A stretch of 64,000 bases of DNA from Holothuria scabra (GCA_037179385.1 CM074185.1:7683371-7747370), one strand, 5' to 3'. Positions 34,158-46,371 are shown, counted from the first letter of the stretch. The notes: generated from the letters alone by a model not told the origin. Translations and numbers: made by a program.

Positions 34158-34857
34158 CCTTCCCCCTTCGGAGAGTGGCCCTTCGTCGAACAAATCCTGG
34201 CAACAAGCCTGGAGGGAAAACACATTTTTCCAGATATGACTTGTATATGTGTAACGAAGCAATGAACTAATCAAAACCACAGTTATGTACGTTTCCCGAA
34301 AGGATACTGTTAGAGTCCGTTGGTCCTTGAGGAATCATAGTGCACCGCAAGTTATGACCAAAATGTCCATGCATCTGAGTGGGGCATTACCAGGTTCAAT
34401 ATTGGATAGCTTGGCAATTTAAACATCCCCACGAAAAGCAATGCAATGAAGAAAATCTCCTTAAGGGTAGTATCTCAACGACACTTGACAACTTAAGATA
34501 CCGGTACTGCGCGTGTTTATTTTCTCCACGAAACCATTCCAGTATTTAATGAATAGGCTATGGTATTCACCTGTGGCAATAACTGAGAATATTATAGGCC
34601 TACTAGCAAATTCTCTAAGAGAGTCAATACAAAGAGTTCTCTCCAGTTAATAAAATACATGTATGTTAGCAGATCCGTAGCCATGCAAGGGGTCGCCAAA
34701 GAGGGCTAAGCCCCCACGATTTTCCCCAGATAGGCCTAATTTGATTATTTTCATTGACTTATTACTTGCAGTAGCCCACACACTTTGTCACCTTGAAAAT
34801 TTTCCCTGGTTTTGCCTTCTTCTCACTCTGGCTACGAGCGGGAACTAGGCTATATAG
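34158..34857. other. No gene seen
   Basis: Ordinary AT-rich sequence; a weak hAT-like pair (TCCGTAGCCATGCAAGGGG at about 34,675 and CTCTGGCTACGAGCG near 34,837) may mark a decayed short element. Confidence 0.3.
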
Positions 34858-34865
34858 CATATTAC

Positions 34866-34985
34866 GGTGACTGCCCTATATTCCGACAGCCCTATATGTT
34901 CCGACACCCATGTGCTCATCTACGATCAAACGTCGGAACAAAAGGAGGTCGGAATATGAGGGTGTAGAGTATAGGGCTGTAACCG
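34866..34985. mobile_element. 120-bp MITE with ATTCCGAC repeats and 8-bp TSD
   Basis: CATATTAC flanks both sides (34,858-34,865 and 34,986-34,993). The ends are GGTGACTGCCCTATA and, reversed, CGGTTACAGCCCTATA. Inside, TTCCGACA-type words occur twice on each strand, so the element can fold almost end to end. Confidence 0.7.
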
Positions 34986-34993
34986 CATATTAC

Positions 34994-36104
34994 CGGAGGT
35001 ATATAAAAATATCAAACCAATTCTGAACGGCCCCTACCAAGATTCTTGCAAAGGCACTCTTTAGGTTACTTTACTAAGTACAAGTAATTAGCATAGGCCT
35101 ACTGAAAATATAGACCTATAAAGAAGAAAGCCTATGAATTGGAGTCTAGACAACTCCCTCATCGTCAAGTAGCAAGTGGCCTAGGTCAGCCATTAAGCTT
35201 GGTGCTAAGCAGAAGCCGGAAAACTGCTTGGTGTTCAGCATAAGCCGGAAAACATGTCAGTGAGCCACAACTGAAATATAGCCTTGGTCAGCCTGATTTA
35301 ACCAACAAACTTAAGCCATGAATACCTCATCTAACCTGACCTTAACTTATACGAACCAAACTCAAACTAATTGTGGCCGTTCTCTACAAGCAACATCAAG
35401 CTACCTCTACCAATGGTTATTACAGGTTTAAAACTAAGTTCTTTTGAAGTCTTCTTACAAACAAGACCAGCTATACTACGGAACCTCTGCTAATTCAATC
35501 GCCTCTAAGCAGCAGCAACATTAATTACACAAGGAAAAATAAAGTCTGAAAACATCTCTGAAACAGAATAAACGATTTCAAATCCACAAACTGCAAACAC
35601 AGCCTTTACACAGGCCACACGATACTTCATGACACTGACACCCTCACGATACCCTACAGCTCGTCTATCGCAAAGAATTGACTGGTCTCTTGTTTTATAC
35701 AGAGAATGTACTGTACAAATCCTCATTGAGTTAACTGTATGTGGAGAAAGTTTACACAGTAAAACTCCATTGCGATTGTCGCCAGATGAGAAGCATTTCG
35801 ACTTGCTTGTAGTCGTCGTGGTCAGTCGGGCCTACCTGTTTTTTCTGCTGTTTCGTGCAACACAAAAGGGGATTACTGGGGAACAGCCCAGAAAGGAAGA
35901 TTATAGTTTTCTTATCACGAAATGACTTTCCCCCACGTTCAAAAAGTGCGCAGCAACGAGAAAAGAGGCAAAAACAATGCCAAAGTTTCATCTTAAATCT
36001 ACTACCATCGTTTGGTCACCAGCCAATCACGTATCAGGAGAGGAGGAGACTGACCAATGACAAGGCAGTAGCATCCTAGTTACACAGAAGAAGCAGACGA
36101 CAAA
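34994..36104. other. No gene seen; two CCAAT boxes near its end
   Basis: Contains a short duplication at 35,200-35,255 (GCATAAGCCGGAAAAC type). 36,020-36,060 has CCAATCAC and CCAATGAC, upstream of the candidate first exon at 36,105. Confidence 0.3.
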
Positions 36105-36305
36105 ATGGCAGCCCCCATGCCAAACGCTGAACCCTGTGAAATCTGGAGTTTTGTGCCATGTACATTGTTTCCAGTGCAAGAACCAACTTTAAAACATTCA
36201 CAAAAGCATCTTAGGAAACGTTTGTTAGTTATGGGGCACAATGGAAACACTTCAACTGCCCTGAAGCCGAAATTGTCGACAGTACGGCTACGAGTCTTGG
36301 TTTAG
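36105..36305 (+). CDS. Candidate first coding exon (unrecognised)
   Basis: The ATG sits in a favourable context (ACAAAATGGC) after a promoter-like stretch with two CCAAT boxes. The 66-codon frame (MAAPMPNAEPCEIWSF...) has an unbiased composition, unlike the repeat frames. It ends in a stop with no strong donor inside, so its extent is uncertain. No domain is recognised. Just past the stop there is a small hairpin (CTTCGACAAATCGAAG). Confidence 0.25.
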   Translation: MAAPMPNAEPCEIWSFVPCTLFPVQEPTLKHSQKHLRKRLLVMGHNGNTSTALKPKLSTVRLRVLV

Positions 36306-37138
36306 ACTTCGACAAATCGAAGAATGCCTCCAGTTGTTTTCACACGTATCCGTTGCACGAATCATCGGGTACCACCGAGATTGTTATCGGCGGTTTTGTG
36401 ACAAAGGTGAAATTGAGCGGAAGGAACGTTCATCACAGAATCAGACTAGCGAAGATACGTATATCTATTCCTTTATAAAATTTTTAATTTGTACACCAAT
36501 CGGCTAGCCGGATGAAAATAAACATATGCTAGCCTAGCCATAGAGTGTGCAATCAATGCATTGTGTGGCGACCGTGTAGTCCCACAATGGTGCAGCAATA
36601 CTTGAAGTCAGTGCTCCACGCTGCCTCACAGGGTGGACCACCTTGCCCCTATTCTCAGAATTTAAAATTCTTCATGTGGTTCCTGGGGTTGTCTAAATTA
36701 TTAAAAGTGCACTGTGTGAATAATGGATTGGGTGACTGCTAACTTGAACTGAACCAACACACAGAGTTACATGCGATCATTAAAGAATTGGAGTCAGGCA
36801 TGTTTGCTGTGCATGGGCTTCAAAACATACGAGTGCAGCATTTTACATGTGAACGTGTGTCCTTAAATTCAGTCTCCTCCCTCTTTTCAATGAAGCTAGG
36901 GGTCTTATCTGTGTAGTATTAGCTCTCAATCAGTATGATAATGCTCCATTATACTACGTTCTGAATACTACACGGAGCAAGTGACAATGGAGGTTAGTGT
37001 GTAGGGACGTCTGAGTGAGTACTAGTGTAGTAAGTTAGTATATGCTACATTGTGTATTTTACTAAATTCCAGTCGTGTGGTGGTGATGTAAGTTGATATA
37101 CTGACTAACCAGGGAGTTGTCAGGGTTGAGTGACAATT

Positions 37139-37499
37139 CAGTGTTCTCCACAGGTTGAAATTTTGTCCGGGTGCTCCAAAGGTTGAAGGTAAACAGTGAT
37201 CACTGTCTTGACAAGAAGTCTAAAGAGAGGGAGCATCTCTCTTTGGAAAATGTTGGTTAAAATCAGTGATGCTTGTAATTATACTTTTCTCTGATGACTA
37301 GGAACATTTGTGATTATCATTGCTCAATGTCCACATTGAGATTGCTGTTTTCTCTGTTTCGAGATTTGAAATAGATAATTTTTGTCTGGGTGGCTGAACT
37401 TTTGGTCCGGGTGGCACTTTTTTTGTCCGTGGGCTTAAAAACCTCTGCAGATTTTGTCCGGGTGGGTCACCCTAACAAAACAGCTAGTAGAGAACACTG
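37139..37499. mobile_element. hAT-like element with CAGTGTTCTC ends
   Basis: Starts CAGTGTTCTCCACAGG and ends AGAGAACACTG. It carries repeats of TTTTGTCCGGGTG (37,163, 37,402, 37,451). The same left end occurs reversed at about 39,907-39,921 (CCTGTGGAGAACACTG). The flanking 8 bases do not match. Confidence 0.5.
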
Positions 37500-38529
37500 T
37501 CATTATGCCTTTTTAATATCCCTTTCCTGTTGTAGCTGCGGAATTGTAACCGGGGTGGAAATATACTAACGCCTATCTTGTGCATTTGGCAGGAGCCTAA
37601 ACAGCAACTCTCTTGTCAGAGTGTGTGACTGCGGGCAGAAATCTTCAATATAAAAGACTTATGGGATGTATCCACATTCCTTGGTACCTGTAAGAACATT
37701 CGTTCCGTTACTTTCCACCATATAGGTGTACTAGGCCACTTTTATTTGGAGGGGGTAGAGCCCTTTTAGGCTTTTACCCAAAATTTTAATCACCCATGCC
37801 TGAAAAATACAACTGTTTTGTCTGAAAATAGTAATTTCCCAGCAGGAACAGGGCTGCAGCCCCCAGCCCCCCTCCACCCTATACACCTATGTTTTCAACA
37901 GTGCTAGTATTCCATTCTACTTTGACCCACTAACCTGAATCTAAGACATCTCGTTTGAATATGAATTTTGGTAGTTTTGAGCTTCCCTTCAAAACTGCAG
38001 GAATTACTAGTACGTAAGTATTGTGCATTTGAGTTGGGGGAGGGGGAAGGATGTTAAAAGAAAGGTTGGTCAACTGTGGTTTCTATTAAAGTTCTTTTTG
38101 TTTTAGTAAGAGACTAACATTACCATTTTCCTAGCAACAAGCCATGGTTTGTGGGAAGGGGGGGGGGTCTCGTGCTCATATATACTTATTGTACAGACAG
38201 GTAGACCCCATAATTTCCATTATTGCCTCATGATAAAAAAGCACTGTTTTCTTTGATTGATAGTTGAAAGAAAGCGAGAAGTATTTGTTGAATTCCTTTC
38301 CGTGCCTATAACCTTTAAATCTAAACCTTCCTTCTAGAAGAAAAAAGTGTTTTAACAGAATGTAGCCCAACCCTTTCATGTAAAAATCTTTGGTGAATTA
38401 CAAAATGAAAAGTTCCCTGTGTAACTGTAAACCCATCAGAGCATAAAAATATTGCAATTTTCCTCTGCAAAGTTGTCATTCTGTAAAATTAGCACTGCCT
38501 TGCACGAGAACCCCTGATTCTATGTCAGT
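37500..38529. other. No gene; possible short element at 37,724-37,890
   Basis: ATATAGGTGTACTAGG and, reversed, CATAGGTGTATAGGG bound G/C-rich tracts (GGAGGGGGTAG and CCCCCCTCC). The arrangement is like the hAT-like group but the ends differ. Confidence 0.3.
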
Positions 38530-38910
38530 TTGCAAATTCGGGGAGGGGTTCTGGGCCCTAACCCCCTTGAACCCTTTATAGTAACACCCCTTACCAGTAG
38601 CAAAAATAATAAGTTTACCCATATTAGTGAACATATTTTAATGAAATTATCATATTTGCACCCCAATTACTTGAGGTGTCTAGTTGTATGTTATACACAA
38701 ATGTTGGGAGGGGGCTTCTCACAAGACCCCTCTCCAAGACACCTTAGGTTTTGCATGTCCCGAGGAAACCAACTTAAAATCTAAAAAGAAAATAAATGTG
38801 CAAATGCCAAAACAAAGACTTGACAAAATATTGCACAGTTTTCACATAAGATTCTTTTGTTACACACAAATTTTGCAAAGGAGAGGGGGTCTGACCCCAG
38901 GAGACCATTG
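38530..38910 (+). repeat. Diverged tandem units of about 165-170 bp
   Basis: Blocks reading (A)CAAATTTTGGGAGGGGGTTCT...CCCC start near 38,530, 38,697 and 38,863. Between them the sequence has drifted strongly. Open frames over it are not coding. Confidence 0.35.
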
Positions 38911-41139
38911 ACCAACATGCATAGTTCTACTGAATTCGTTTAAACCCTTCTGTAGTGGTTCCATGGACCTGCCAGGTAAAGGTCGGAATGAAAACATAGT
39001 TTACACTGGAGCTATTGTGTACATTAGTCTGTGTATTGCTTTAATTTGGAAAGCGCCCTCTATTTATGTTTATGCCTTTTTTCCCTGACCCTGGGAATGG
39101 TCAGTGTTTGCAGAAATAGGTCATGTGTGAGTGAGAAAAGATTGCGAGGTACTCTGGACCAAAATCTGCTAGTTTGTAGCTTGAATGTGTTCGTAATATA
39201 TATTTTTCCTTCAGTACAGTAGTCTATGGGACTATGGCGGTCATTTTGTCCATAAAGTCAACAGTGTGCAACTTTTAAACGTGGGGAAAATCAAAATATG
39301 AAAAATTATGTTGTAAAGTACAACTGGGCGGATTTTGAGGTAATCCCCGTTTGTGTTGCACGGAATCCCATTTTAAAGCCTTTTTTGAGGTATGCCCTAC
39401 TGACTATAGTGCGTTACAGATATGTAAAATACGGAGTACAAAGCGGATGGGTTGCGCATTGCTATATCATTAGTGGCTGTATATGTGTACATTGTTTTAG
39501 TCTGATCTGAGACAACAATGAGTGTGGCTTATAATCGCAGGCTTAGAGGATTTTCTCCAAGAATGCAGTAAACTTCAAAGTTATTTACGACTTTTTAAAT
39601 TATTAACTACTTGATGACCCCAAAAATTTTTAGTAAGAAAAAAGTCTTTGACTTTGTTTTGTAGAAACACTGTGTCGAGCAATATTGTAAAAGCATGCGG
39701 TATAAGTAACCGTCGTCGCTCATTTGTATGGATGACTTGTAATAGTCAATATCGACTGTGCAATCCGCGGTCCTCCGCAAGGTTTTGCAGGGTGAAGAAG
39801 AGCGGCTCCATAGTTTCCCCTTTCGGGAAACCAAAAATGGAAGCTGCATTTTTTGAAGAGCGGCCAATTTCACTATAGGAGGGTGTGTCGCCCCTCTAAA
39901 TCCCCTGTGGAGAACACTGGAATCTAGTATAAAAAGAACAAAATATAGCACCGTATTGCATCTAAGCTCTTCGAGACAGCAAAAAATTCCAAAAGGGGAG
40001 GGGGACACCCAGGGAGACAGGCCGGTAGCCAGGGAGTTCTCACTTACTCCCGCCCAGACCTATTTTTTTTTTATTTTTTTATTTTAATGGAGTTTTGGCG
40101 TTTTTCTGTGACAACTCCCTGTTCATGGCAAAATGTCAATTCCGCTGGTTTAGCCAATGTAAGCCTTATATGAGTAGCTGTTTTGTTTCAGTGCAACACA
40201 TTCTCTGGGGCCCCATTGACTCGTACAGTAGCCCTCTTACAGCCACACACTAACTCTCGACTGAATAAGGAAAACATTAACACAAGGTTGAAAATGTCAA
40301 AAAATTCCAGCTTAGATGTTCACCAGATCGCTCAATTTTGATGTAAAATTGCAAAATCTCCTTGGGGAAGGAGGGGAGAACCACGTCCTCTCCCCGTTCG
40401 GTCGCTCGGCTCCTCACTTGGGCACTTCGCTCCCTCAAGAAAATGCCGCACCCCAGTGGCGGCGACGAAAAATGAAAATGTGGGGGCTAATAATATATTC
40501 AGCCCCTTAATATTTGTCAAGTGCTCCAATTAAGAAGCGGGGAGAATGTCGAAGTCGGACTGAACATCTTCTTGCTAAGAACACTCGGGAAGTGCCGTTT
40601 CGGGCCGTCCGAGGGGTTTGTAAAGCCAAAAATGTCCTGGTACGCTCCCTGCCAATCGATGGTAGAGCTCCGCTTATGCAGCATAAAACATTCGAGAAGT
40701 GCCGTTTCCTGCCATCTGAGGGGTTTCGAAAACCAAAAATTTTCTTGTACGCTCCGCGCCAACTGATGGTGGCGCTCCGCTTAGATAGTCCTGTCGGTTA
40801 AGATTGGGGACGATGAGTCGACTTTGCCCCCCCCCCCCCCACAAGAAAATCCTGGCTACGCCCCTGAAATATTGTCTCGACTCTGCAGTATTTATGGGGT
40901 TGGTTCAAACCTATGCACTGAAATCTAACCCTCATCAAAGTCTTAAAGTATTATTAAACCTTTCAGCTGGAAAGGATGGGGAGAGGGTCCTTAGTTTACA
41001 GTGTTGTGAACTCTCAAGACTTTTTGCAGGTAATTATACAAAACCATCATTGCGTCATTTCTTAATTGTACCATGGTTTTTTAGGGTTGCCCTAGCATGA
41101 GGGGGGTCCACTTTTAAAGAAGGTTTGCATGATTCCTAT
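38911..41139. other. Repeat fragments without a gene
   Basis: 39,907-39,921 is a CAGTGTTCTC-type end on the minus strand. 40,585-40,677 and 40,691-40,783 are two reversed copies of the GGCGCGGAGCG module. 40,850-40,866 (CCTGGCTACGCCCCTG, after a C14 run) is a right end of the CAGTGGCGTAG group whose left end I could not place. Confidence 0.5.
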
Positions 41140-41510
41140 TTTTCATTTCTTGAAGTCGGCTCGAAGTCTTTTGAAATTGCAATGTATAGAGGTTAAAGGT
41201 TTTGTAGGGTCACTGGTGGTCAAAATGTGAATGACAACCTTGTTTAATAGGTGTTAACACATCTTAAAGTGGGAGACTTAAATAGATTTCACGTGTGGTT
41301 TGTGAATGCTTATGGTAAGAAGATGATCCCTATTTTTTTTGGGGGGGGGGGGCAAAGGTCATGTGGGAAAACAAAATTATTTTTTGAACATGTTAGTATT
41401 ACATTTGAATGAGAAGATAATGGTACATGATGGGATTATTTGAAACGGAACGTTTGTGTATCATCGAAACCTCAATGCAGTTTTGCATTCTGGTTGTACT
41501 TCTGGCACCA
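41140..41510 (+). repeat. 145-bp element, copy IV: last unit plus tail
   Basis: One or two decayed units (GTCACTGGTGGTCAAA, GATTTCACGTGTGGTTTGTG) run through a G14 tract into the tail at 41,375-41,500. That tail matches 21,820-21,960 closely (TTTTTTGAACATG, TTTGAATGAGAAGA, ATCATCGAAACCTCAATGCA). Confidence 0.75.
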
Positions 41511-41745
41511 GATTATGAAAGAACATCAAATAACAGTAACACGTAACCAAAACCTTACTTCTAACCTTAACTATGATTTTGAAAAAAAAAAATTAAAACT
41601 TTTTGAAATGTCGCAATTTCGTTCGCTATCCTTCGAAAGAAAAGCACGACACATACTAGCGAACATAGTGTGTCTTGGTCTTTATATAAGGTCAATACAG
41701 CCTTATGTAGCTGCATGTACGCACAGTGTCTTCCTGCCGTGACTA

Positions 41746-41913
41746 CAGTGGAGTTGCCACGGGAGGGGTGTTAGAACCCCCCATAACTCAACCTTGCAGT
41801 GCAAAAAATACCCAAAACAGCCGTTTTCTCTCTATCCTTAAACTTTTCCCTCATTTCGTTTCCCCCAAGACCCCCCCCCCCCCCCCAATGACACAATCCT
41901 GGCTACGCGCCTG
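41746..41913. mobile_element. 168-bp hAT-like MITE with near-perfect 8-bp TSD
   Basis: CGTGACTA and CGTTACTA flank it (7 of 8). The ends are CAGTGGAGTTGCCACGGG and, reversed, CAGGCGCGTAGCCAGG. The interior (CCTTGCAGTGCAAAAAAT, GCCGTTTTCTC, CCTCAT, then C16) is shared with 47,835-47,970 and 50,847-51,023. Confidence 0.7.
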
Positions 41914-42201
41914 CGTTACTATAGGCCTTTGTGATTCTTGGAACTGGCACGGGCACTAGTACTGTGGCAAAGTACTATTGCACATATCGTCTCAGATTCG
42001 AGAAAAAAAATTTGAGATGCGCATGCTCAGATCAGTAGGTTAGCTTGCGGCTACAGACTTTGAACACGCTAGGCCCGGAGTCACACAATTTAATGGAAGG
42101 GAAACATTTTTCTGGGGTGGGGCAGAAGTGTATAAAGTCAACGGAAAACTTAAAAGTTCTCCGGGACGAAAGAATCACATACGGTGTTCGGAAAATACAG
42201 T

Positions 42202-42224
42202 GGGGGGGGGGGGGGGGGGGGGGG
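42202..42224 (+). repeat. G23 homopolymer
   Basis: The longest of about 15 poly-G or poly-C runs in the window. It lies beside a CTTCGGCCC word, probably the remnant of an element end. Confidence 0.9.
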
Positions 42225-42418
42225 CTTCGGCCCTGATTCTTCACCAAGAATAATACGCAACCCAAACAATAGTGGTAGTCAAATGTGCCTTCTCTGATTA
42301 AGCTATCTATAAACAGAAGTAAGGAGAAATAAAATGTCGAAAAACACCAAAGGCTCAACGGTTAAAAGAATAATTAAAGAATCGTTATAGTCCAAAGAAA
42401 TTCATGCCGGCTTCCAGC

Positions 42419-42605
42419 TAGACTTGGCCAAGTCTCTCGTGAGTGTTCCCCGGGGAGCTGACAGCACCAACTCTACACAAATCCAGTGCTTCAGCACAGT
42501 ACAGCATACCGTATTTGCCTTTTTTCTAATACGCCCTCTATCGGTCTGTAAAGGTATCGCTTCTCAACGAGAGACTTGGGACAATTGGTTTCTATGACGT
42601 CATAA
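42419..42605 (+). repeat. Left TIR of MULE-like element
   Basis: The left-type end contains CACCAACTCTACACAAATCC and CAGCACAGTACAGCATACC. The right arm of the 51,385-51,689 element is closer to this end than to the other. Confidence 0.8.
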
Positions 42606-42876
42606 TTTTTATGTTATTCCTTTACTTTATTCATCCCTCATTAAGATGAATAATATGTAGTAGTTTCTCAATATCTAGTCCAATCAAAGTTGGCAGTCTG
42701 TAAATCGTGATATGAATAAACATACATTAGGTCACATGACCTTGTCATTCATATCTATCTGTCAGCCAGCAGTGTAAACAGTCGACAAATGTAGAGCCCT
42801 TACCGTACCGATGAAGCGACTATTTTCTTTGCAATAACATCTGAAATTATTCCCAAAGACATTCGCAGGGGTTTAG

Positions 42877-43005
42877 AGAGTCATTATTAATGTATGGGAC
42901 ACCAAGAAGACGTCGGAGATTGATTACCCGCAGGATTTAAGAAGTAAATTTATCGATCGACCACCTTTAGCGGTTGAGTTACACGAAGCGCAGAGAAGGC
43001 AATGA
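42877..43005 (+). CDS. Short open segment inside the MULE-like element
   Basis: 42 open codons between an in-frame TAG and a TGA, with protein-like composition (VWDTKKTSEIDYPQ, KFIDRPPLAVELHEAQRRQ). It lies 270 bp inside the left TIR, where a transposase 5' end could be. No family is recognised and no splice sites were fixed. Confidence 0.25.
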   Translation, partial: RVIINVWDTKKTSEIDYPQDLRSKFIDRPPLAVELHEAQRRQ

Positions 43006-44102
43006 CGCTTACAGTTACAGTATAAGTATATACTACGAGATCTAACAATAACGTTACTTCGTAAACACTGCATAGACAATGTGTGAGTTATGAAATAGTC
43101 TATCAAGTGGGCTGTTGATGTGTGTAACGTTAGTGCTCTGCAATAACAATGAAGTTTGACCGTGTTGGACATATGCAAGTGTAGCAGAGGAATTTCACAA
43201 CTTTATAACTTATGATTAATGAATATGATGAGGCACTGTTCAGCATAGAGGACGGCAAGGGTAACTACTGGGAGTCTGCAAATTGAAGAAGACATATCCA
43301 GCATGCTGGTATAATTGAGGTAAACTAAAGCACTTCGGCTACTTACCAATTGCAACCTCGACCCCGGCCTAGTCTCCTAGACCCAGGGGTGGGATTTGAC
43401 TGGGGATGGATTTCAGTCATTCTGGCCCCACCCGGCCGAGACTTGAGTGTGCTAGGATTTCACTCGATCAGTCTGGATCCGAAGGCCGGGGTAATCTGGC
43501 AGGTCTTTTTCTGGTGATATGCATAGTGTCTAGCTGACAGTGGGGACCTGGCAGGGGATTTACCCTGGATCAGTGTATACCCAACCCAGCTTGGATATGG
43601 CCAGGCTCTGTGTGGGGATTTAACAATTTCGAAAATAAAGTTCCCGGGCAAGACCCGACCATCCCCAGGTCTAGGAAGTGGCAGTGTTGCAATTGATAAG
43701 TGCATAAATCTTCATGACATTGCAAGATTATTGCAGCCAGGCCCTTTTAGTTGACAGCTATAAGCACCACAACATACAGGACTTGGGGCATTGGTAACTG
43801 CATAGGTCAAAATCAATCGTCCCAGACCCATGAATAAGGTAAAAGGCATTTTCTACTTGGCCTTGCGTAATTCAGGTTCCCCCAATTCTACCCAGGGGTT
43901 TCATTATAACAATTCTTCAAACTTGCTTACAACTTTGTTCAGACTTTTACTTAGTCAGAGAGTTGCATGCATACATTTTAGAGGAACCCTGCAGAAGGGA
44001 CTAGTTTTGCTTCCTAACAAAATAATTGCTTTATGCAAGCAAGGTGTAACACTGTGCTACTGTATGAGGGATTGTCAATCCTGCAGAAAATCAGGAAATT
44101 AA

Positions 44103-44397
44103 AGGGACAATCCTCTCACCCCAAACTACACTTCTAGTATAGGGTAACAGAAACTCTCAATTGGCTCAGCATTTTGACTGCTAATTCAAACAATGCAGAG
44201 TACCAAAACTTATATTACACAGCACGAACCGTTCTGATAGTGTTTTGATTATACACATCGAGCTTTCTTTTCCCCCTGAAGCAATAAAATGAGATTGTGT
44301 CTGGATGAGGGTGAATTTTAGACAATTGTGGGTGGGGCTTAATTAAGAAGGTTACAGTAAAAGAATTGGTACTGTTTGGGATGAGAAAATTGGGCCT
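44103..44397 (+). mobile_element. TTAA-target MITE, family A, copy 1
   Basis: TTAA lies on both sides (44,099-44,102 and 44,398-44,401). The ends are AGGGACAATCCTCTCACCCC and, reversed, AGGCCCAATTTTCTCATCCC. The interior (GCTAATTCAAACAATGCAGA, GTGTTTTGATTATA, TAGACAATTGTGGG type) matches 51,761-52,030 and its start matches 63,871-64,000. Confidence 0.75.
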
Positions 44398-44843
44398 TTA
44401 AATATCCAGGCACTGAAAGATCACATGACAAGTTTTATGAAATGAACAACTGCTACTTTTTAGCCCTAAATGAGCATTCATATGTTAGACCTACTGCCTA
44501 TATTTTGTAACTTCAGGAACAGCTACAGTAGAGTAAATTGCACTGGTTGTGCTTTTTATGAATGTGAATATCTACACAAAGAATATGGTACAACTTAAAG
44601 ACTATATAAGATTTTGATACCATAAATTCAAGGTAGCCCAGGCTAAATGTGTATTATTTTCTTGTACTTATCTGAGAAAAAAAATTAGGTCATCAGACGT
44701 GCTAGCACGCTAGTGCTGTAGCACTGCATGTTTCATCGTGCAGTGTTTCCATCAAGTCTCCTTGGTGGAATATTTCCTTCAAGTGTGAATGGTATGAACA
44801 TTTTAAAGTGTACTTAATTCTCCTTCATTTTTCTTTTACACAG

Positions 44844-44936
44844 AACTTGAGCCATTTGAGTAAGTGGGACTGTACATACTGCAAAGCCACCATCTTTGGC
44901 AGAGTCAGCAGGCAACCAGGCTATGCAGTACATTAA
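44844..44936 (+). CDS. Exon-like segment inside the MULE-like element
   Basis: It follows the best polypyrimidine acceptor in this part of the window (CTCCTTCATTTTTCTTTTACACAG is summarised here as a long T/C run ending ACACAG). Phase 0 reads 30 codons with a CxxC (KWDCTYCKATIFGRVSRQ) to a TAA. Alternatively a perfect donor GTAAGT at 44,860 would make a 16-nt micro-exon. The family is not recognised. Confidence 0.35.
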   Translation, partial: NLSHLSKWDCTYCKATIFGRVSRQPGYAVH

Positions 44937-45826
44937 ACATTTAACACCAAGCTTAGCACGGTATATGGAGTATATTAGGCATGGAATGTATAGTGTATGT
45001 GTTGAAAACCTACAGTATCTTGACTCCAATTTTACATGGAATGAGTGGTTACATGAACTATGTAAATAAAATCTTTGGCCTGGAAAATATTTCATTGCAA
45101 TTTTTGAAAAGAGAGATAGACTGCACTTGACAATCATCTGATACCAGTACCAGTACAACCAGTTGGTGCAACTGTGGTGTTTAATTAGAGAACAGTCTGA
45201 AATTATCATTGACTGTCGTGATTGGTATATGCACTTGTCCTCCAAAGCAATAACTGGTACATATAGAGTTACATTTTAAACAGGGACCTACCAATTAAAC
45301 ATTAAAGAAAATATTTTTCAACTGCTGTAGTAGAAAAACAAGGACTACTGTAGCTGTTCACAGAAGAGATGCGTTCAACAATCAGTATGATTTAGTTAAT
45401 ACAGTGCAGGAATTTTGTTGATTTTTTTATTTTGCTTAATAAAGTAAGCTGCTTCCATGGGTACAATGAGTACAAATTCTTTATTAATAGAGGTGGTGTG
45501 ATGTAATGCATGATGATTTCAACAACTGTAGAAGTCTTATAGTAGTATACAGCTTCCTGAGATTGATAAATTGAGAAATGTTTCCAGTTTTATTGAGCTT
45601 ATTGAGACCTGCACTGTTTACATACAAATGTGGTATGATGATAGCAACTCACTGTTTTAAGGAGCATTTTTGTGGAGGGTTGGGGGAGAAAGTATAGGGG
45701 GAGCTACGTGCAAATTGTGGGATATTTTCTCTGCACCCTTGTATGATGTATACACAGCATGTCCTTACCACTACTAGCCTCTGTAATACTTTTGTGTACT
45801 TGGATTTTTTGTGTGTTTGTGGGTAG

Positions 45827-45967
45827 GGTGATGGAAAAGAATCTGGCAAGTGTTGCACAAGTGTGACAAGTGGAGAGACACTTTATACATTACCATCTGT
45901 AACTGAGCATCATTCTGACATGCATCTGGGTGATCACTTCGGATTAGCAATAATCCCATCATCACAG
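45827..45967 (+). CDS. Exon-like segment, 47 open codons, inside the MULE-like element
   Basis: Bounded by an acceptor (TTTTTTGTGTGTTTGTGGGTAG) described as a T/G-rich run, and a consensus donor (CACAG then GTAAGT). The 141 nt are exactly 47 codons, phase 0 at both ends, with a natural composition (begins GDGKESGKCC; contains TLPSVTEHHSDMHLGDHFG; ends AIIPSSQ). It is the most exon-like segment in the element. It could be part of a transposase or a captured host exon, as in Pack-MULEs; I do not recognise it. Confidence 0.45.
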
Positions 45968-46371
45968 GTAAGTTAATTGGAGGATTACAACTACTGTAAT
46001 GCATAGCACATGCAGCCTTGTTAAAAATCATTGCAGGTAAGTACCTGTAGAACTTGCATTACTACAGTCTAGTTCTACATTCCATAACCCCTTGAGACAG
46101 TGTAAACTCAGCCAAAGCCTTACAAGTGGCAGGCTTATGCAAATGGTTTCAGGGACAACTTAGTTTTTTAAGGGGTGAGGTGGGGGGGGGGGGGTGGGTA
46201 GAGACCTAGGTCTCCATAAAACTGCAACCAGACAGGCCATGCAGATAGAGTGTTTAATTTAAGTGATGTAAGGTTACAGGTGGGATTTAAAATTATGAAT
46301 TGCTTCTCTGAGACAAGATATTTTTGTCCTTCATGGTGCTGGGAAGGTAAAGGCCTACCTTCAGGCCTCGA

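Noticed and set aside
39816..39848. CCCTTTCGGGAAACCAAAAATGG, also seen reversed near 55,426
   Set aside because: A match of fewer than 30 bases with no flanking similarity; may be the edge of a repeat but cannot be supported.
39607..40008. 133-codon minus-strand frame
   Set aside because: Covers a CAGTGTTCTC-type element end and low-complexity sequence; no protein features.
41440..41742. 100-codon frame after the copy IV array
   Set aside because: Starts in the conserved tail of the repeat element; the homologous tail at 21.9 kb does not keep the frame.
43245..43288. Peptide EDGKGNYWES resembling the GKGNYW of forkhead domains
   Set aside because: Only six residues match, and a stop follows three codons later with no other forkhead residues nearby.
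44814..45245. 143-codon minus-strand frame inside the MULE-like element
   Set aside because: Unusual composition rich in Cys, Tyr and Ser, no motif, and it overlaps better splice-like signals on the plus strand. Kept out as coding, though not excluded.
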